From Chitinophagaceae bacterium (GTDB lineage Bacteria; Bacteroidota; Bacteroidia; Chitinophagales; Chitinophagaceae): DNA of 64,000 nt. Both the position numbers and the translations under genes were made by a program. The stretch spans positions 1 to 64,000 of the forward strand of contig JADJLJ010000002.1 in assembly GCA_016710165.1 (NCBI GenBank). The letters run 5' to 3'. The notes beneath the pieces were generated by a model that saw nothing but the letters and a program-made list of their open reading frames with translations, ran no database searches and was not told the origin of the DNA. Positions 8,484-17,466 of this stretch are shown piece by piece (the first letter of the stretch is position 1; each line of letters begins with the position of its first letter).

Positions 8484-8927
8484 ATGAGCAAATTACATTT
8501 CACTACCAAACATGCGAACGAGGCTACCGTTACACACAACTGGTACGTTGTGGATGGTACTAATCAAACCGTAGGCCGCATGTGTTCAAAGATCGCTGCA
8601 ATACTTCGTGGTAAGAACAAAGCCTACTACACGCCACACGTTGATTGCGGCGACTACATCATTGTTACCAATTGCGAAAAGGTAAAACTTACGGGTAATA
8701 AGATGGATAATAAAGTATATGACACGTTCAGCGGTTACCCGGGCGGTCGTAAGGAAGAGGTTGCAAAAACGCTGCTGAAGCGCAGGCCGGAAGTGATCAT
8801 TGAGCGGGCTGTTAAAGGCATGCTTCCAAAAAACCGGTTGGGCCGCAAAATGTACAAAAAACTTTTTGTGTACCAGGGTGATGTGCATCCGCATGGAGCA
8901 CAACAACCAAAAGAACTGAAATTCTAA
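8484..8927 (+). CDS. rplM: 50S ribosomal protein L13
   Basis: 147 residues from ATG 8484. The alternative upstream start (8460) would add eight residues absent from the family. YVVDGTNQTVGRMCSKIAAI, GDYIIVTNCEKVKLTG and AVKGMLPKNRLGR are L13 signatures. L13 is an early assembly protein of the large subunit. It heads the cluster with rpsI, as in most bacteria. Confidence 0.97.
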   Translation: MSKLHFTTKHANEATVTHNWYVVDGTNQTVGRMCSKIAAILRGKNKAYYTPHVDCGDYIIVTNCEKVKLTGNKMDNKVYDTFSGYPGGRKEEVAKTLLKRRPEVIIERAVKGMLPKNRLGRKMYKKLFVYQGDVHPHGAQQPKELKF

Positions 8928-8988
8928 CCCTTCGGCTTCGCCCAGGGTTATTAAAAACAAATAATTTTCATTCGAAACAAAACAATAA

Positions 8989-9378
8989 ATGGAAAAGCAA
9001 AAAAATGCAGTCGGCCGGAGAAAAGAAGCGGTAACCCGTATCTTCCTTTCAAAAGGAGATGGGAAAATAACCGTTAACGGCAAAGATTATAAAACGTATT
9101 TTCCGCTGGTGTATTTACAGAACCAGGTGGAAGCGCCTTTAAAAACAGTTGAGTCTGCCGATAAATTTGATGTAGTGGTCAACGCTACAGGCGGCGGGGT
9201 AAAAGGACAGGCAGAAGCAGCCAAGCTGGGCATTGCCCGGGCGTTGATCGAGGTGAATGCTGAATACCGTCCGGCTTTAAAAGCTGCCGGTTTGCTGAAG
9301 CGTGACCCACGTTCTGTTGAGCGTAAAAAACCAGGTCGCAAAAAAGCAAGAAGGAGCTTCCAGTTCTCTAAACGTTAA
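8989..9378 (+). CDS. rpsI: 30S ribosomal protein S9
   Basis: 129 residues. It begins NAVGRRKEAVTRIFLSKGDG and ends with the basic tail KKPGRKKARRSFQFSKR that reaches the P-site tRNA in the 30S subunit; GGGVKGQAEAAKLGIARALI is the conserved core. It lies 61 bp after rplM, almost certainly co-transcribed. Confidence 0.97.
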   Translation: MEKQKNAVGRRKEAVTRIFLSKGDGKITVNGKDYKTYFPLVYLQNQVEAPLKTVESADKFDVVVNATGGGVKGQAEAAKLGIARALIEVNAEYRPALKAAGLLKRDPRSVERKKPGRKKARRSFQFSKR

Positions 9379-9460
9379 TCGTTATTGGTTAATCGTAATC
9401 CGGTTGGCCAGCTACCATTAACAGATAACATTTAACAAATAACAGTTAACATAACATACA

Positions 9461-10333
9461 ATGGAAAATAATACTTCCTTACAACAGCAACTTTTAGAAG
9501 CCGGTGTTCATTTCGGTCACCTGAAGAAGAAATGGAACCCCAAAATGCTGCCTTATATCTTTGCAGAAAAGAAAGGCATTCACATCATCGACCTGAACAA
9601 GACCGTGGAAGGTTTGCAGGAATCTGCGGCAGCGCTTAAAGCGATCGCACGCAGCGGTAAAAAAGTAATGTTTGTGGCCACCAAAAAGCAGGCTAAAGAA
9701 ATTACCAGCGATTGTGCAAAGCGGGTGAACATGCCATTTGTTACCGAGCGCTGGCTGGGTGGTATGCTGACCAACTTCAACACCGTTCGCAAGAGCGTTA
9801 AGAAGATGCAGAGCATTGAAAAGATGCTGGCAGACGGAAGCGCTGAAAGCCTGACCAAGAAAGAACGCCTCACCCTGAGCCGGGATAAGGAAAAAATGGA
9901 AAAAGTGCTTGGCGGTATCTCCCAGATAAGCCGTGTACCTGCTGCCCTGTTCCTGGTGGATATCGGTCATGAGCACATTGCCCTTGCCGAAGCAAAGAAA
10001 TTAGGCATCACCACGTTTGGTATGGTGGATACGAACTGTGATCCGAACAGGGTTGATTTTGCCATTCCGGCCAATGACGATGCTACCAAATCAATTGCCA
10101 TTGTTGTTAATTACCTGACCGCTGCCATTGCCGAAGGTTTACAGGAGCGCCAGGCTGATAAAGACGAAGAAGACAGCCACGATGTGGAGGAAAGCGCCGA
10201 AGCCAAAGCAGCCCGTTTTGAAGAAAAAGTGGAGGGAAGTGAAGAAAGAGCGAAACGTGGAAGGGGTACTTCTGCTCCAAAACGCCGCATACCGGGTCCG
10301 GGTGCAGGCGGCAGAAAGCCGGCAACTAAATAA
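9461..10333 (+). CDS. rpsB: 30S ribosomal protein S2
   Basis: 290 residues. QLLEAGVHFGHLKKKWNPKM near the N-terminus and ERWLGGMLTNFNTVRKSV are S2 hallmarks. After the core (about 230 residues) it has an acidic then basic extension ending GPGAGGRKPATK, longer than E. coli S2, as is common in Bacteroidota. It is followed by tsf after 67 bp, the classic rpsB-tsf pair. Confidence 0.97.
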   Translation: MENNTSLQQQLLEAGVHFGHLKKKWNPKMLPYIFAEKKGIHIIDLNKTVEGLQESAAALKAIARSGKKVMFVATKKQAKEITSDCAKRVNMPFVTERWLGGMLTNFNTVRKSVKKMQSIEKMLADGSAESLTKKERLTLSRDKEKMEKVLGGISQISRVPAALFLVDIGHEHIALAEAKKLGITTFGMVDTNCDPNRVDFAIPANDDATKSIAIVVNYLTAAIAEGLQERQADKDEEDSHDVEESAEAKAARFEEKVEGSEERAKRGRGTSAPKRRIPGPGAGGRKPATK

Positions 10334-10400
10334 TTGCCGGTACCAAAACAGCACTGCGGGGAGGAGCATTTAATTTTTTAATTTTTAATTTTTAATTCAA

Positions 10401-11225
10401 ATGAGTGTTACAATAACAGCAGCAGATATAAATAAATTACGCCAGACAACCGGCGCCGGTATGATGGATTGCCGCAAAGCATTGACAGAAAGCAACGGCG
10501 ATTTTGAAGCAGCCATTGACTGGTTACGCAAACAGGGCCAGAAAGTAGCCGCCAAGCGCAGCGACCGGGAGGCCAAAGAAGGGGTGGTGATCGCTCAAAC
10601 AACAGCCGACCATAAAAGCGGTATCGTTCTTTGCATCAGCTGCGAAACAGACTTCGTAAGCAAGAATGCTGAATTTGTGGCCTTTGCACAAAGCATTGCC
10701 GATGCAGCCATCGCCAACAATGTTAAAACAGCAGAAGAATTAAATGCTGTTTCTGTAAATGGTTCAACGGTTACAGAACTGATCAATGATAAACTGGCAG
10801 CCATCGGGGAAAAAATTGCCCTCACAAAATTTGAAAGGATCGATGCTCCTTACGTGGCTTCTTATATACACGGTGCCAACCGCATGGGTGTATTGGTGGC
10901 CATGACCAAAGAAGCAGCCGAAGCAGGTAAAGACGTGGCCATGCAGATCGCAGCCATGAACCCGCTGGCTGTTGATGAAACTTCCATCGCCCCGGAAACG
11001 GTTGCGCGGGAAAAGGAGATCGCTATTGAGCAGATCAAGGCCGAAGGCAAACCGGCTGAAATGGCTGAAAAGATCGCCATGGGTAAAGTGAACAAGTTCT
11101 TTAAAGAAAATACCTTGCTGGCCCAGGCTTTTGTAAAAGATAACAGCAAATCCGTAGCGGATTATTTGAAGAGTGTGGATGGGGATTTGAAAGTTACAGA
11201 TTTTAAGCGGGTGGCATTGGGATGA
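10401..11225 (+). CDS. tsf: Translation elongation factor Ts
   Basis: 274 residues. The N-terminal UBA-like domain (INKLRQTTGAGMMDCRKAL) is followed by the EF-Tu-contacting TDFVSKNAEFV segment and the dimerisation core. EF-Ts recycles EF-Tu by nucleotide exchange. It is the last gene of the ribosomal cluster; a strong terminator follows at 11246. Confidence 0.97.
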   Translation: MSVTITAADINKLRQTTGAGMMDCRKALTESNGDFEAAIDWLRKQGQKVAAKRSDREAKEGVVIAQTTADHKSGIVLCISCETDFVSKNAEFVAFAQSIADAAIANNVKTAEELNAVSVNGSTVTELINDKLAAIGEKIALTKFERIDAPYVASYIHGANRMGVLVAMTKEAAEAGKDVAMQIAAMNPLAVDETSIAPETVAREKEIAIEQIKAEGKPAEMAEKIAMGKVNKFFKENTLLAQAFVKDNSKSVADYLKSVDGDLKVTDFKRVALG

Positions 11226-11245
11226 TTTCAAAATACAGAAATAGT

Positions 11246-11280
11246 AAAAAGAGCGAAACATTTTGTTTCGCTCTTTTTTG
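11246..11280 (+). terminator. Rho-independent terminator of the ribosomal cluster
   Basis: A 15-bp stem (11246-11260 with 11264-11278) has a TTT loop and ends in a T run. Confidence 0.92.
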
Positions 11281-11300
11281 TTCCGGCAAGATGCGGGTAA

Positions 11301-11885
11301 TTAATTTTCTTCATTCGCCGGGTAAATATTGTCTGCCATTTTCCACTTCCCGTTTTCTTTAACGAAAGGTACAATGCTCCAGGTACGGTCTTTTTCCTGT
11401 GCACCTTCCATAAGTTCGCTGCCGATCCTTAAAAGAGCGGTATTGCCGGTAATGGTAACCACGTATTTATTTTTTGGTGACGTATACCATTTGTACGTAT
11501 ACTGAATGGATTCCTGTCCGCCTGCCCAGCGGTCATAATCAAAACCTGCTGCAATTTCTTCAACCGGATCGGCTTTAAAGCAGCTATCCGAATATTTAAA
11601 ATGTGCTCTTTCGGCTTCTATATAGGCTTCACCCACGTAAGGCACATTACTGCGCAGGTATGAAAAATACTTTTCCGCTTCCTTCCATTGAACACGATAA
11701 GGTGGTGCATTATCTTTTCCCTTGCCTTTATACAAAATAAATGAATTGAATTTCACCTCATGCTTCCGGTAAAAATCCAGGAAGTTGAAAAAGGTTTGCC
11801 TGATCTGTTTTTGCTCCGTGGTCAACTGGGCAAAAGAATGAATGGCAATGCATGCTGTTACCAGCAGGAGGATTACTTTTTTCAT
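11301..11885 (-). CDS. Secreted protein, DUF3828-like
   Basis: 194 residues with a signal peptide (MKKVILLLVTACIAIHSFAQ). The body has the pattern of small NTF2-like/DUF3828 periplasmic proteins: an N-terminal helix with FFNFLDFYRKH, then beta strands such as YVVTITGNTALLRIG and a final WSIVPFVKENGKWKMADN. Family assignment is by resemblance only. It faces the ribosomal cluster terminator and is divergent from the methyltransferase at 12058. Confidence 0.65.
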   Translation of the reverse strand: MKKVILLLVTACIAIHSFAQLTTEQKQIRQTFFNFLDFYRKHEVKFNSFILYKGKGKDNAPPYRVQWKEAEKYFSYLRSNVPYVGEAYIEAERAHFKYSDSCFKADPVEEIAAGFDYDRWAGGQESIQYTYKWYTSPKNKYVVTITGNTALLRIGSELMEGAQEKDRTWSIVPFVKENGKWKMADNIYPANEEN

Positions 11886-11972
11886 GATCAGTATTTTACA
11901 AAAATATAGAAACCTGCAATGATTTGATTGCTAAAAATAGGATGTGGGTATCTTCTGCACATACCCTTCAAT

Positions 11973-12018
11973 GGGTATTTTTTTAATGGTTGAAACCGGT
12001 TGATCATTAAAAATACCC
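11973..12018. repeat. Inverted repeat between divergent genes
   Basis: GGGTATTTTTTTAATG (11973-11988) pairs imperfectly with CATTAAAAATACCC (12005-12018). It lies between the divergent genes at 11885 and 12058 and could be an operator or a hairpin; nothing decides between them. Confidence 0.4.
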
Positions 12019-12057
12019 GGGTTTTACTACGTACCAAATAACCTGTAATTTTAATGA

Positions 12058-12864
12058 ATGGAAACCTATCAATCTTATTTTGAAGAAAACAGACAGTCAT
12101 GGAACAAGCGCACCGGCGTTCATAAGGACTCTGCTTTTTATGACCTGGCAGGATTTAAAAAAGGAGCCTCCTCCCTTAGCCCCATTGAACTGGGCGAACT
12201 GGGCGATGTGAAAGGGAAAACCCTGCTGCACCTGCAATGCCATTTTGGGATGGATACCATGAGCTGGGAAAGGGAAGGGGCAACCGTTACGGGTGTTGAC
12301 CTGAGTGATGAAGCGATAAAACTGGCCAATGAAACAAGAACGGAACTTAACCTGGGTGCCGAATTCATTTGCTGCAACGTGTATGACCTGAAAGATCATC
12401 TGGATAAAAAGTTCGATATTGTTTTCACTTCCTATGGCACCATTGGCTGGTTGCCTGACCTTGACAGGTGGGCGGAGATCGTTTCTTATTTCTTAAAACC
12501 CGGGGGCACATTTTACATCGCCGATTTTCACCCGGCCTTGTGGATGATGGATGATAATTTTGAATACATTAAATACAGTTACTTCAATACCCAGGTGATC
12601 ACGGAAGAGATATCCGGTTCTTATTCCGACCGGAATGCCCCGATAAGATCCACGGAGCATGGCTGGAACCATCCGTTTACCGAGATCTTTAATTCGCTGC
12701 TGAAGTATGATCTGCAGATCATACAGTTCAATGAATTTCCGTATTCAACCTACAATTGTTTTAATAACCTGGAACAGGGTGAAGATGGCATGTGGCGCAT
12801 AAAGGGAATGAATGAAAAACTACCTATGATGTATTCCATAAAAGCAAGGAAAGAAACCCGTTAG
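12058..12864 (+). CDS. Class I SAM-dependent methyltransferase
   Basis: 268 residues with a Rossmann methyltransferase fold. Motif I is KTLLHLQCHFGMDTMSWERE, motif II VTGVDLSDEAIKLANE, and motif IV is FDIVFTSYGTIGWLPDLDRW. The C-terminal part (WNHPFTEIFNSLLKYDLQII) is typical of the small-molecule type. The substrate cannot be told. It lies 36 bp before pyrH but the pyrH leader may carry its own promoter. Confidence 0.85.
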   Translation: METYQSYFEENRQSWNKRTGVHKDSAFYDLAGFKKGASSLSPIELGELGDVKGKTLLHLQCHFGMDTMSWEREGATVTGVDLSDEAIKLANETRTELNLGAEFICCNVYDLKDHLDKKFDIVFTSYGTIGWLPDLDRWAEIVSYFLKPGGTFYIADFHPALWMMDDNFEYIKYSYFNTQVITEEISGSYSDRNAPIRSTEHGWNHPFTEIFNSLLKYDLQIIQFNEFPYSTYNCFNNLEQGEDGMWRIKGMNEKLPMMYSIKARKETR

Positions 12865-12900
12865 CTATCGGGATAAAAATATATCTTCGCAAAAATTAAC

Positions 12901-13617
12901 ATGCCGATGCTTCCTAAGTACAAAAGAATCCTGCTTAAACTTTCCGGCGAATCCTTAATGGGGGATAAGAATTTCGGTATCGACAGCGAAGTGATCGCCC
13001 GGTATGCGCAGGACATAAAATCGATCATTGAACTGGGTGTGCAGGTGGCCATTGTGATCGGGGGAGGGAATATCTACCGGGGTACCAATGAGGCGGAAAG
13101 CGGTATTGAAAGGGCCCAGGGAGATTATATGGGTATGCTGGCAACGGTCATCAATGGTATGGCCGTGCAGAGTGGCCTGGAGAAGGCCGGCATTTATACC
13201 CGTTTGCAAAGTGCCATAAAAATGGAGCAGATCGCAGAACCATACATACGCAGAAGGGCCATGCGTCACCTGGAAAAAGGAAGGGTGGTGATCTTTGGAG
13301 CCGGTACCGGTAACCCTTATTTTACGACCGATACAGCCGGTTCATTACGGGCCATTGAGATCAAAGCCGATGTCATCTTAAAGGGTACCCGGGTGAATGG
13401 CATTTATACGGCCGATCCTGAAAAAGATCCGACCGCAACAAAATATGAGACCATCTCTTTTGCCGATTGCATACAAAAGAACCTGAAGGTGATGGATATG
13501 ACGGCTTTCACTTTATGCATGGAAAATAATTTACCCATCGTGGTATTCGATATGAATACAGAGGGCAATCTTCTGAAAGTGGTGACCGGCGAAAAAGTGG
13601 GCACGCTTGTGACTTAA
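12901..13617 (+). CDS. pyrH: UMP kinase
   Basis: 238 residues of the amino acid kinase fold. RILLKLSGESLMG binds phosphate, GGGNIYRG and GAGTGNPYFTTDTAGSLRA are the UMP and catalytic loops, and NGIYTADPEKDPTATKYE is the family signature. It converts UMP to UDP in pyrimidine biosynthesis. A terminator follows at 13639. Confidence 0.96.
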   Translation: MPMLPKYKRILLKLSGESLMGDKNFGIDSEVIARYAQDIKSIIELGVQVAIVIGGGNIYRGTNEAESGIERAQGDYMGMLATVINGMAVQSGLEKAGIYTRLQSAIKMEQIAEPYIRRRAMRHLEKGRVVIFGAGTGNPYFTTDTAGSLRAIEIKADVILKGTRVNGIYTADPEKDPTATKYETISFADCIQKNLKVMDMTAFTLCMENNLPIVVFDMNTEGNLLKVVTGEKVGTLVT

Positions 13618-13638
13618 AAACCGAAAAGGCTATAAAGC

Positions 13639-13670
13639 AAAAGGGCTGCATGATTTCATGCAGCCCTTTT
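13639..13670 (+). terminator. Rho-independent terminator
   Basis: A 15-bp perfect stem (13639-13653 with 13656-13670) ends in TTTT. It follows pyrH and faces the lipoprotein gene on the other strand, so it may act both ways. Confidence 0.9.
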
Positions 13671-13691
13671 CATTCTTGTTTGGTTTGAGGG

Positions 13692-14675
13692 TTAAAGGGT
13701 ACTTAGATAGGCTAATATTTCGGGTAAAGATCTTTTAACGGGCCTGACAGAAACAACCTGGGTATTTGTACCATTTGTTGGGGTCATGGTAACGGCACTC
13801 TCGTAACCTAAATAATAATCGTTCGCCTGTTTGGAAATGACCACAACCGTGATCACTTTACCAACGGGCAGTTTCGGGCTGATGAATTTTTTTGCGCTCA
13901 GTTCCGGATGCATACCGGCTACCGAACGGAAATCTTTCAGTACGGTAAACGCCATCGTGTTGGTATTGGTAAAATAATTTGCAATTTCTGCCGATACCGA
14001 TACCGTAGCAGAACTTGCCACATTGTAATTATAAGCCACGTTTATCCAGCGCAGGTGATTGGTATAAATTTCATAGACCTGGGAGCCGGCATTAATAAAG
14101 TTATTTGCCAGGTCATTGTTCGGAAGCCAGTTGAAATGCTGCGGATTTGATTCGTCACCAAAGAACAACTTCATCTGCTGGTTGACGGGAAGATCGGTAT
14201 ACCGGATATTTATTTTTGCATTGGGCGCCAGCAAGACCGGAACACCATCCTTTTTCAACCGTACAAAAAGTTCACCGGCACTGACCTGCAAACTGTCGTT
14301 GCTGGTGGTAGGCCTGTTCATGCGGATCATATCTCCTTTCTTTCTCAATACAAGGATCTCTACCTGTACCTTGCCGGTAAGGGGCTGGCCGGTGGTGCTT
14401 ACGCAGCAGTTGGGAGGGAAGTTGACCTGCACACCAAACGGAGTGGATACCGTGGCAATATTAGCGTTGACTTCAATGCTGTCGTTATACGGAGCAAGGA
14501 GTAAACTGTTCTTCAGTATTGAAACCGGCATGGACGCAGTAACAGCAGGTTGCCAGGTGGTATCGGGACCATTCACCTGTCCCGGGTCAGGTACAAAAAT
14601 ATCCGTATTCTTCTGGCAGGAATTCAACAGGAATATTCCCGCTGCTAAAAATGATCTGATTATTTTTTTGTTCAT
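13692..14675 (-). CDS. Putative lipoprotein downstream of ECF sigma/TM-barrel pair
   Basis: 327 residues; MNKKIIRSFLAAGIFLLNSC ends in a lipobox with Cys20. The mature protein has many beta strands and a VSTPFGVQVNFPPNCCVS segment; no family recognised. It lies 66 bp after the TM-barrel gene (14742) on the same strand and is probably the third gene of that operon. Its job is likely at the cell envelope, perhaps as a target or part of the sensing system (inference). Confidence 0.75.
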   Translation of the reverse strand: MNKKIIRSFLAAGIFLLNSCQKNTDIFVPDPGQVNGPDTTWQPAVTASMPVSILKNSLLLAPYNDSIEVNANIATVSTPFGVQVNFPPNCCVSTTGQPLTGKVQVEILVLRKKGDMIRMNRPTTSNDSLQVSAGELFVRLKKDGVPVLLAPNAKINIRYTDLPVNQQMKLFFGDESNPQHFNWLPNNDLANNFINAGSQVYEIYTNHLRWINVAYNYNVASSATVSVSAEIANYFTNTNTMAFTVLKDFRSVAGMHPELSAKKFISPKLPVGKVITVVVISKQANDYYLGYESAVTMTPTNGTNTQVVSVRPVKRSLPEILAYLSTL

Positions 14676-14741
14676 TGATCTTATAGTTTTAATAGGCCCG
14701 CATTATTCAGATACTTCATTTTCATTTTGTGCTGCCTGGTA

Positions 14742-16151
14742 TTATTTCAGGTCAAGCCGTACGCCTAAGCGAAGGCCCGCTGTTTGGTATTTTTGTTTTA
14801 ATGTGGTATTGTCTTTATTCATCGGTGAAAAATTATACCTGAAATAAGGCTCTGCCAGCAGGTGAAGCTTCTCATTCAGTTTATAATAAACAGCCACCCC
14901 GCCGGTAAAGCCAAGGCCTGCATTTGTTTTGAACTGGTATGGCGAGGAACTTTTCCCGGTGGTGATGCTGACCGGCTGGTAGGATGCATCAAGCACGTCT
15001 CCCTTTTGCCAGCTGTAGATATTCACGATCACCCCCGCATTGATGTTTGCATGCCATTTGCCATTTCCTAATTCATACCCCACTACCAGCGGAACGTCAA
15101 TGCTCCGGTATTTATTAATGGTTGTTTTATAGCGGGTGCCGGTAGTGGTATAGGTTCCCAGTGTATCACCGTTGGCATCAATGATATACGTTACATGCAC
15201 AATATTGCCCTGGCTGAACGTGAACTTTTCATTTATCTGGCTGTAATTAACTCCGGCACGTACACTCATGGAGTTATTAAAGACCCTTGTGTAGCGGATG
15301 CCGGCGCTGTATGCCGAACTGAATTTTGTACTTTCTTTTCTCTTCTTCAGGTATTCGGAATTTCCGGTATCACTTAAACTACGGAAAGCGTAATCGGGGC
15401 CGGCATATATTTCCAGGTATTTTTTATTCCCGGAGGCATTCTTTTCAATACCGGGACAATCAGGAAGAAAGGATACCTGGTTAAAAGAAAGAAGTAATTG
15501 TCTTTTATTTTTTTGCCCCGCAGCCATTTTTTCAGCATCAAACGTCAGGCGTCCCAGTAAACTACCCCCGGTTAAATATTCATCTTTCTCCTCTTCAGGA
15601 CCGGGAGCGGTCATATTCATGTTCAATAAGCTGCCGGTGCCCTTTTGTTTTTTCCTCGCAGTTCCGGAATTCTCCGTTACTGAAATCTCATCATCATTCT
15701 GTGATGAAGGGGCGCTTATAAGAATATTGTTTTTCCCGGTGGTTGAAAGAGAAGAATTGTTGCCTGCTGATGTGTTGCCTGGATCGGCTCCCCCTTTTTC
15801 TGTATTTAAGCCGGTGGAAGGATTTTCCTGTGCGGCGGAATTGTTATTGCCCGGTATCTGATCCTTGCCAGTTGTTATTTGCGGGTTGCCCGGAACACTG
15901 TTTTTTCCGGAAGCAGTTTCTGTATTGACAGGCACAGCCGTTTTATTGAAATACCACCAGGCCGTTCCGGTACTTATTGCCAGGAACAGGCCAGCCAGCA
16001 GCAGCCTGGTTTTATTGCTGTTCCAGAAACCAACCGGTTTTCTCCGTTCGTTCCGGGCGGCAATATTCTCCCAGATGCGTGGGTGCACATCGGGAGCGTA
16101 ACTGCTGAACTGCTCTTTTATATAGTTATCAAATTGCTGGCTGTTGTTCAT
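14742..16151 (-). CDS. TM-anchored protein with C-terminal beta-barrel domain, ECF partner
   Basis: 469 residues. Residues 1-46 are cytosolic and include the anti-sigma-like opening FDNYIKEQFSSYAPDVHPRI; a single TM helix spans about 48-67. A Gly/Asn/Ser-rich linker covers about 70-175. The C-terminal half reads as an outer-membrane barrel domain (YLEIYAGPDYAFRSLSDTGN to GLRLGVRLDLK). The start ATG overlaps the sigma stop codon (ATGA), so the two are translationally coupled. The layout suggests a regulator of the sigma factor that reaches from cytosol toward the outer membrane in one chain. A second copy of this arrangement is at 34242. Confidence 0.8.
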   Translation of the reverse strand: MNNSQQFDNYIKEQFSSYAPDVHPRIWENIAARNERRKPVGFWNSNKTRLLLAGLFLAISTGTAWWYFNKTAVPVNTETASGKNSVPGNPQITTGKDQIPGNNNSAAQENPSTGLNTEKGGADPGNTSAGNNSSLSTTGKNNILISAPSSQNDDEISVTENSGTARKKQKGTGSLLNMNMTAPGPEEEKDEYLTGGSLLGRLTFDAEKMAAGQKNKRQLLLSFNQVSFLPDCPGIEKNASGNKKYLEIYAGPDYAFRSLSDTGNSEYLKKRKESTKFSSAYSAGIRYTRVFNNSMSVRAGVNYSQINEKFTFSQGNIVHVTYIIDANGDTLGTYTTTGTRYKTTINKYRSIDVPLVVGYELGNGKWHANINAGVIVNIYSWQKGDVLDASYQPVSITTGKSSSPYQFKTNAGLGFTGGVAVYYKLNEKLHLLAEPYFRYNFSPMNKDNTTLKQKYQTAGLRLGVRLDLK

Positions 16152-16690
16152 ACTGCCACTTTTTGTAATTGTAAAATTTGTTTTTGCAGCATATTACGGG
16201 CTTTTACCAGTTGGCTTCGGCTGGTGCCCGGCTGTATGCCCAGCATTTCGGCTATCTCATCATGTTGAAATCCTTCTACCACGTATAAATTAAAAATGAT
16301 CCGGTAACCGTCGGGCAGGCTGTTGATCAGGTCCAGTAATTCCTTCTCGGTCAGGTGGCTGTAGGCCGATGGTTCCATACCACTTTCATCCCGGTCCTTC
16401 ACCTCGTATCCCACCACTTCTTTTTCATATCTCCGTAAGGAGTATTTTTTCAAAGCCGTATTAACTACGATCCTTCTTATCCATCCTTCAAAAGAACCTT
16501 CAAATTTAAACTGCTGCAACTTGTCAAAAACCTTGATAAATGCATCCTGTAAAATGTCCTCCGCATCGGCCCCGTTGCGGGCATAACGATGACAAACGCC
16601 AAGCATACGGCTGGCGAAGCGGTGAAAAATTTCCTTTTGGCAGGAAGGTTCCCCCCTTAAACATCCTCGTATGAGTTGGTCTTCCGTCAA
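16148..16690 (-). CDS. RNA polymerase ECF-type sigma factor
   Basis: 180 residues with sigma region 2 (DAEDILQDAFIKVFDKLQQF and FEGWIRRIVVNTALKKY) and region 4 (GYRIIFNLYVVEGFQHDEIA, LGIQPGTSRSQLVKAR). The start is TTG at 16690: an in-frame TAA stands directly before it, so no upstream start exists. No ASP-box or other extension is seen. It overlaps its membrane partner by 4 nt. Its regulon is unknown. Confidence 0.92.
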   Translation of the reverse strand: MTEDQLIRGCLRGEPSCQKEIFHRFASRMLGVCHRYARNGADAEDILQDAFIKVFDKLQQFKFEGSFEGWIRRIVVNTALKKYSLRRYEKEVVGYEVKDRDESGMEPSAYSHLTEKELLDLINSLPDGYRIIFNLYVVEGFQHDEIAEMLGIQPGTSRSQLVKARNMLQKQILQLQKVAV

Positions 16691-16897
16691 TTATTGTTAA
16701 GTTTACACCGGGCATTTACTGTTGAAGATACCCGGACACTTCAATACGCTGCCCCAAAGGGGTTTATTGCTTAAAAGGTACAAAAAAGGGCTGATTTCCT
16801 TGTTTTTAGGGGGTAAACCGGCTAATTTGAAAAAGAACCGTATTTAAAATAAAAAAATACCATGTTTTCAGAATAACAGGTAAAACAACTGGTTTCC

Positions 16898-17374
16898 ATG
16901 AACGACAGTCTGCAGGTGCAGATTGCTGATATAAATACGGTGCTTTCTGAACGGGAAAAGGAACTGGAGATACTCCGGGCCGAACTCTTTGAGGCGACAA
17001 CCTTACGTAGTAAACTGGAAGGCCAGTCGGCCGAAATTGAAAGCATACAGGATAAACTTGGAATAAAGCAGCAGCAGGCAGAGGGTGCCGAAGAAAGGGC
17101 GTTGGAACTGAAACAGGAACTGGGTGAAGCAAAAAGACTGCAGGTAAAATACGATGACCTGGCGCAACAATATGCCTACCTGCAAACTCAATATGAAGAC
17201 ATTAAGCTGCAACTGGCAGAGGTAACTGAAAGAAATTTTCAGCTGCAGCAGGTTGCCGGACGGATAGGTGAACTGGAAAGCAGGCTGGAAAACATGGCCA
17301 TCGAACGGGATGATCTGAAAGAAAGAATAAAAACGATGGAATCACTGAAACACCTGCGGGAATTCAACGTATAA
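16898..17374 (+). CDS. Coiled-coil protein of unknown function
   Basis: 158 residues, almost wholly heptad-repeat coiled coil rich in Glu, Leu, Gln and Arg, without signal peptide or TM segment, so probably cytosolic. No family recognised. Reading in frame upstream gives MFSE, then TAA, then QVKQLVS before the chosen ATG, which looks like a lost N-terminus (see findings). A hairpin terminator follows. Composition alone could arise by chance, but codon use is like that of its neighbours. Confidence 0.6.
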   Translation: MNDSLQVQIADINTVLSEREKELEILRAELFEATTLRSKLEGQSAEIESIQDKLGIKQQQAEGAEERALELKQELGEAKRLQVKYDDLAQQYAYLQTQYEDIKLQLAEVTERNFQLQQVAGRIGELESRLENMAIERDDLKERIKTMESLKHLREFNV

Positions 17375-17393
17375 TATTTGCGTGTTGACCTTT

Positions 17394-17425
17394 AAAAAGG
17401 ACTGTTGTAAAGCAGCCCTTTTTTA
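17394..17425 (+). terminator. Probable terminator
   Basis: AAAAAGGACTG pairs with CAGCCCTTTTTT around an 8-nt loop with one mismatch; T run at the end. Confidence 0.65.
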
Positions 17426-17466
17426 TTTGTACCAATTAGATGAACTTTACCGTATAATAGTTATCC

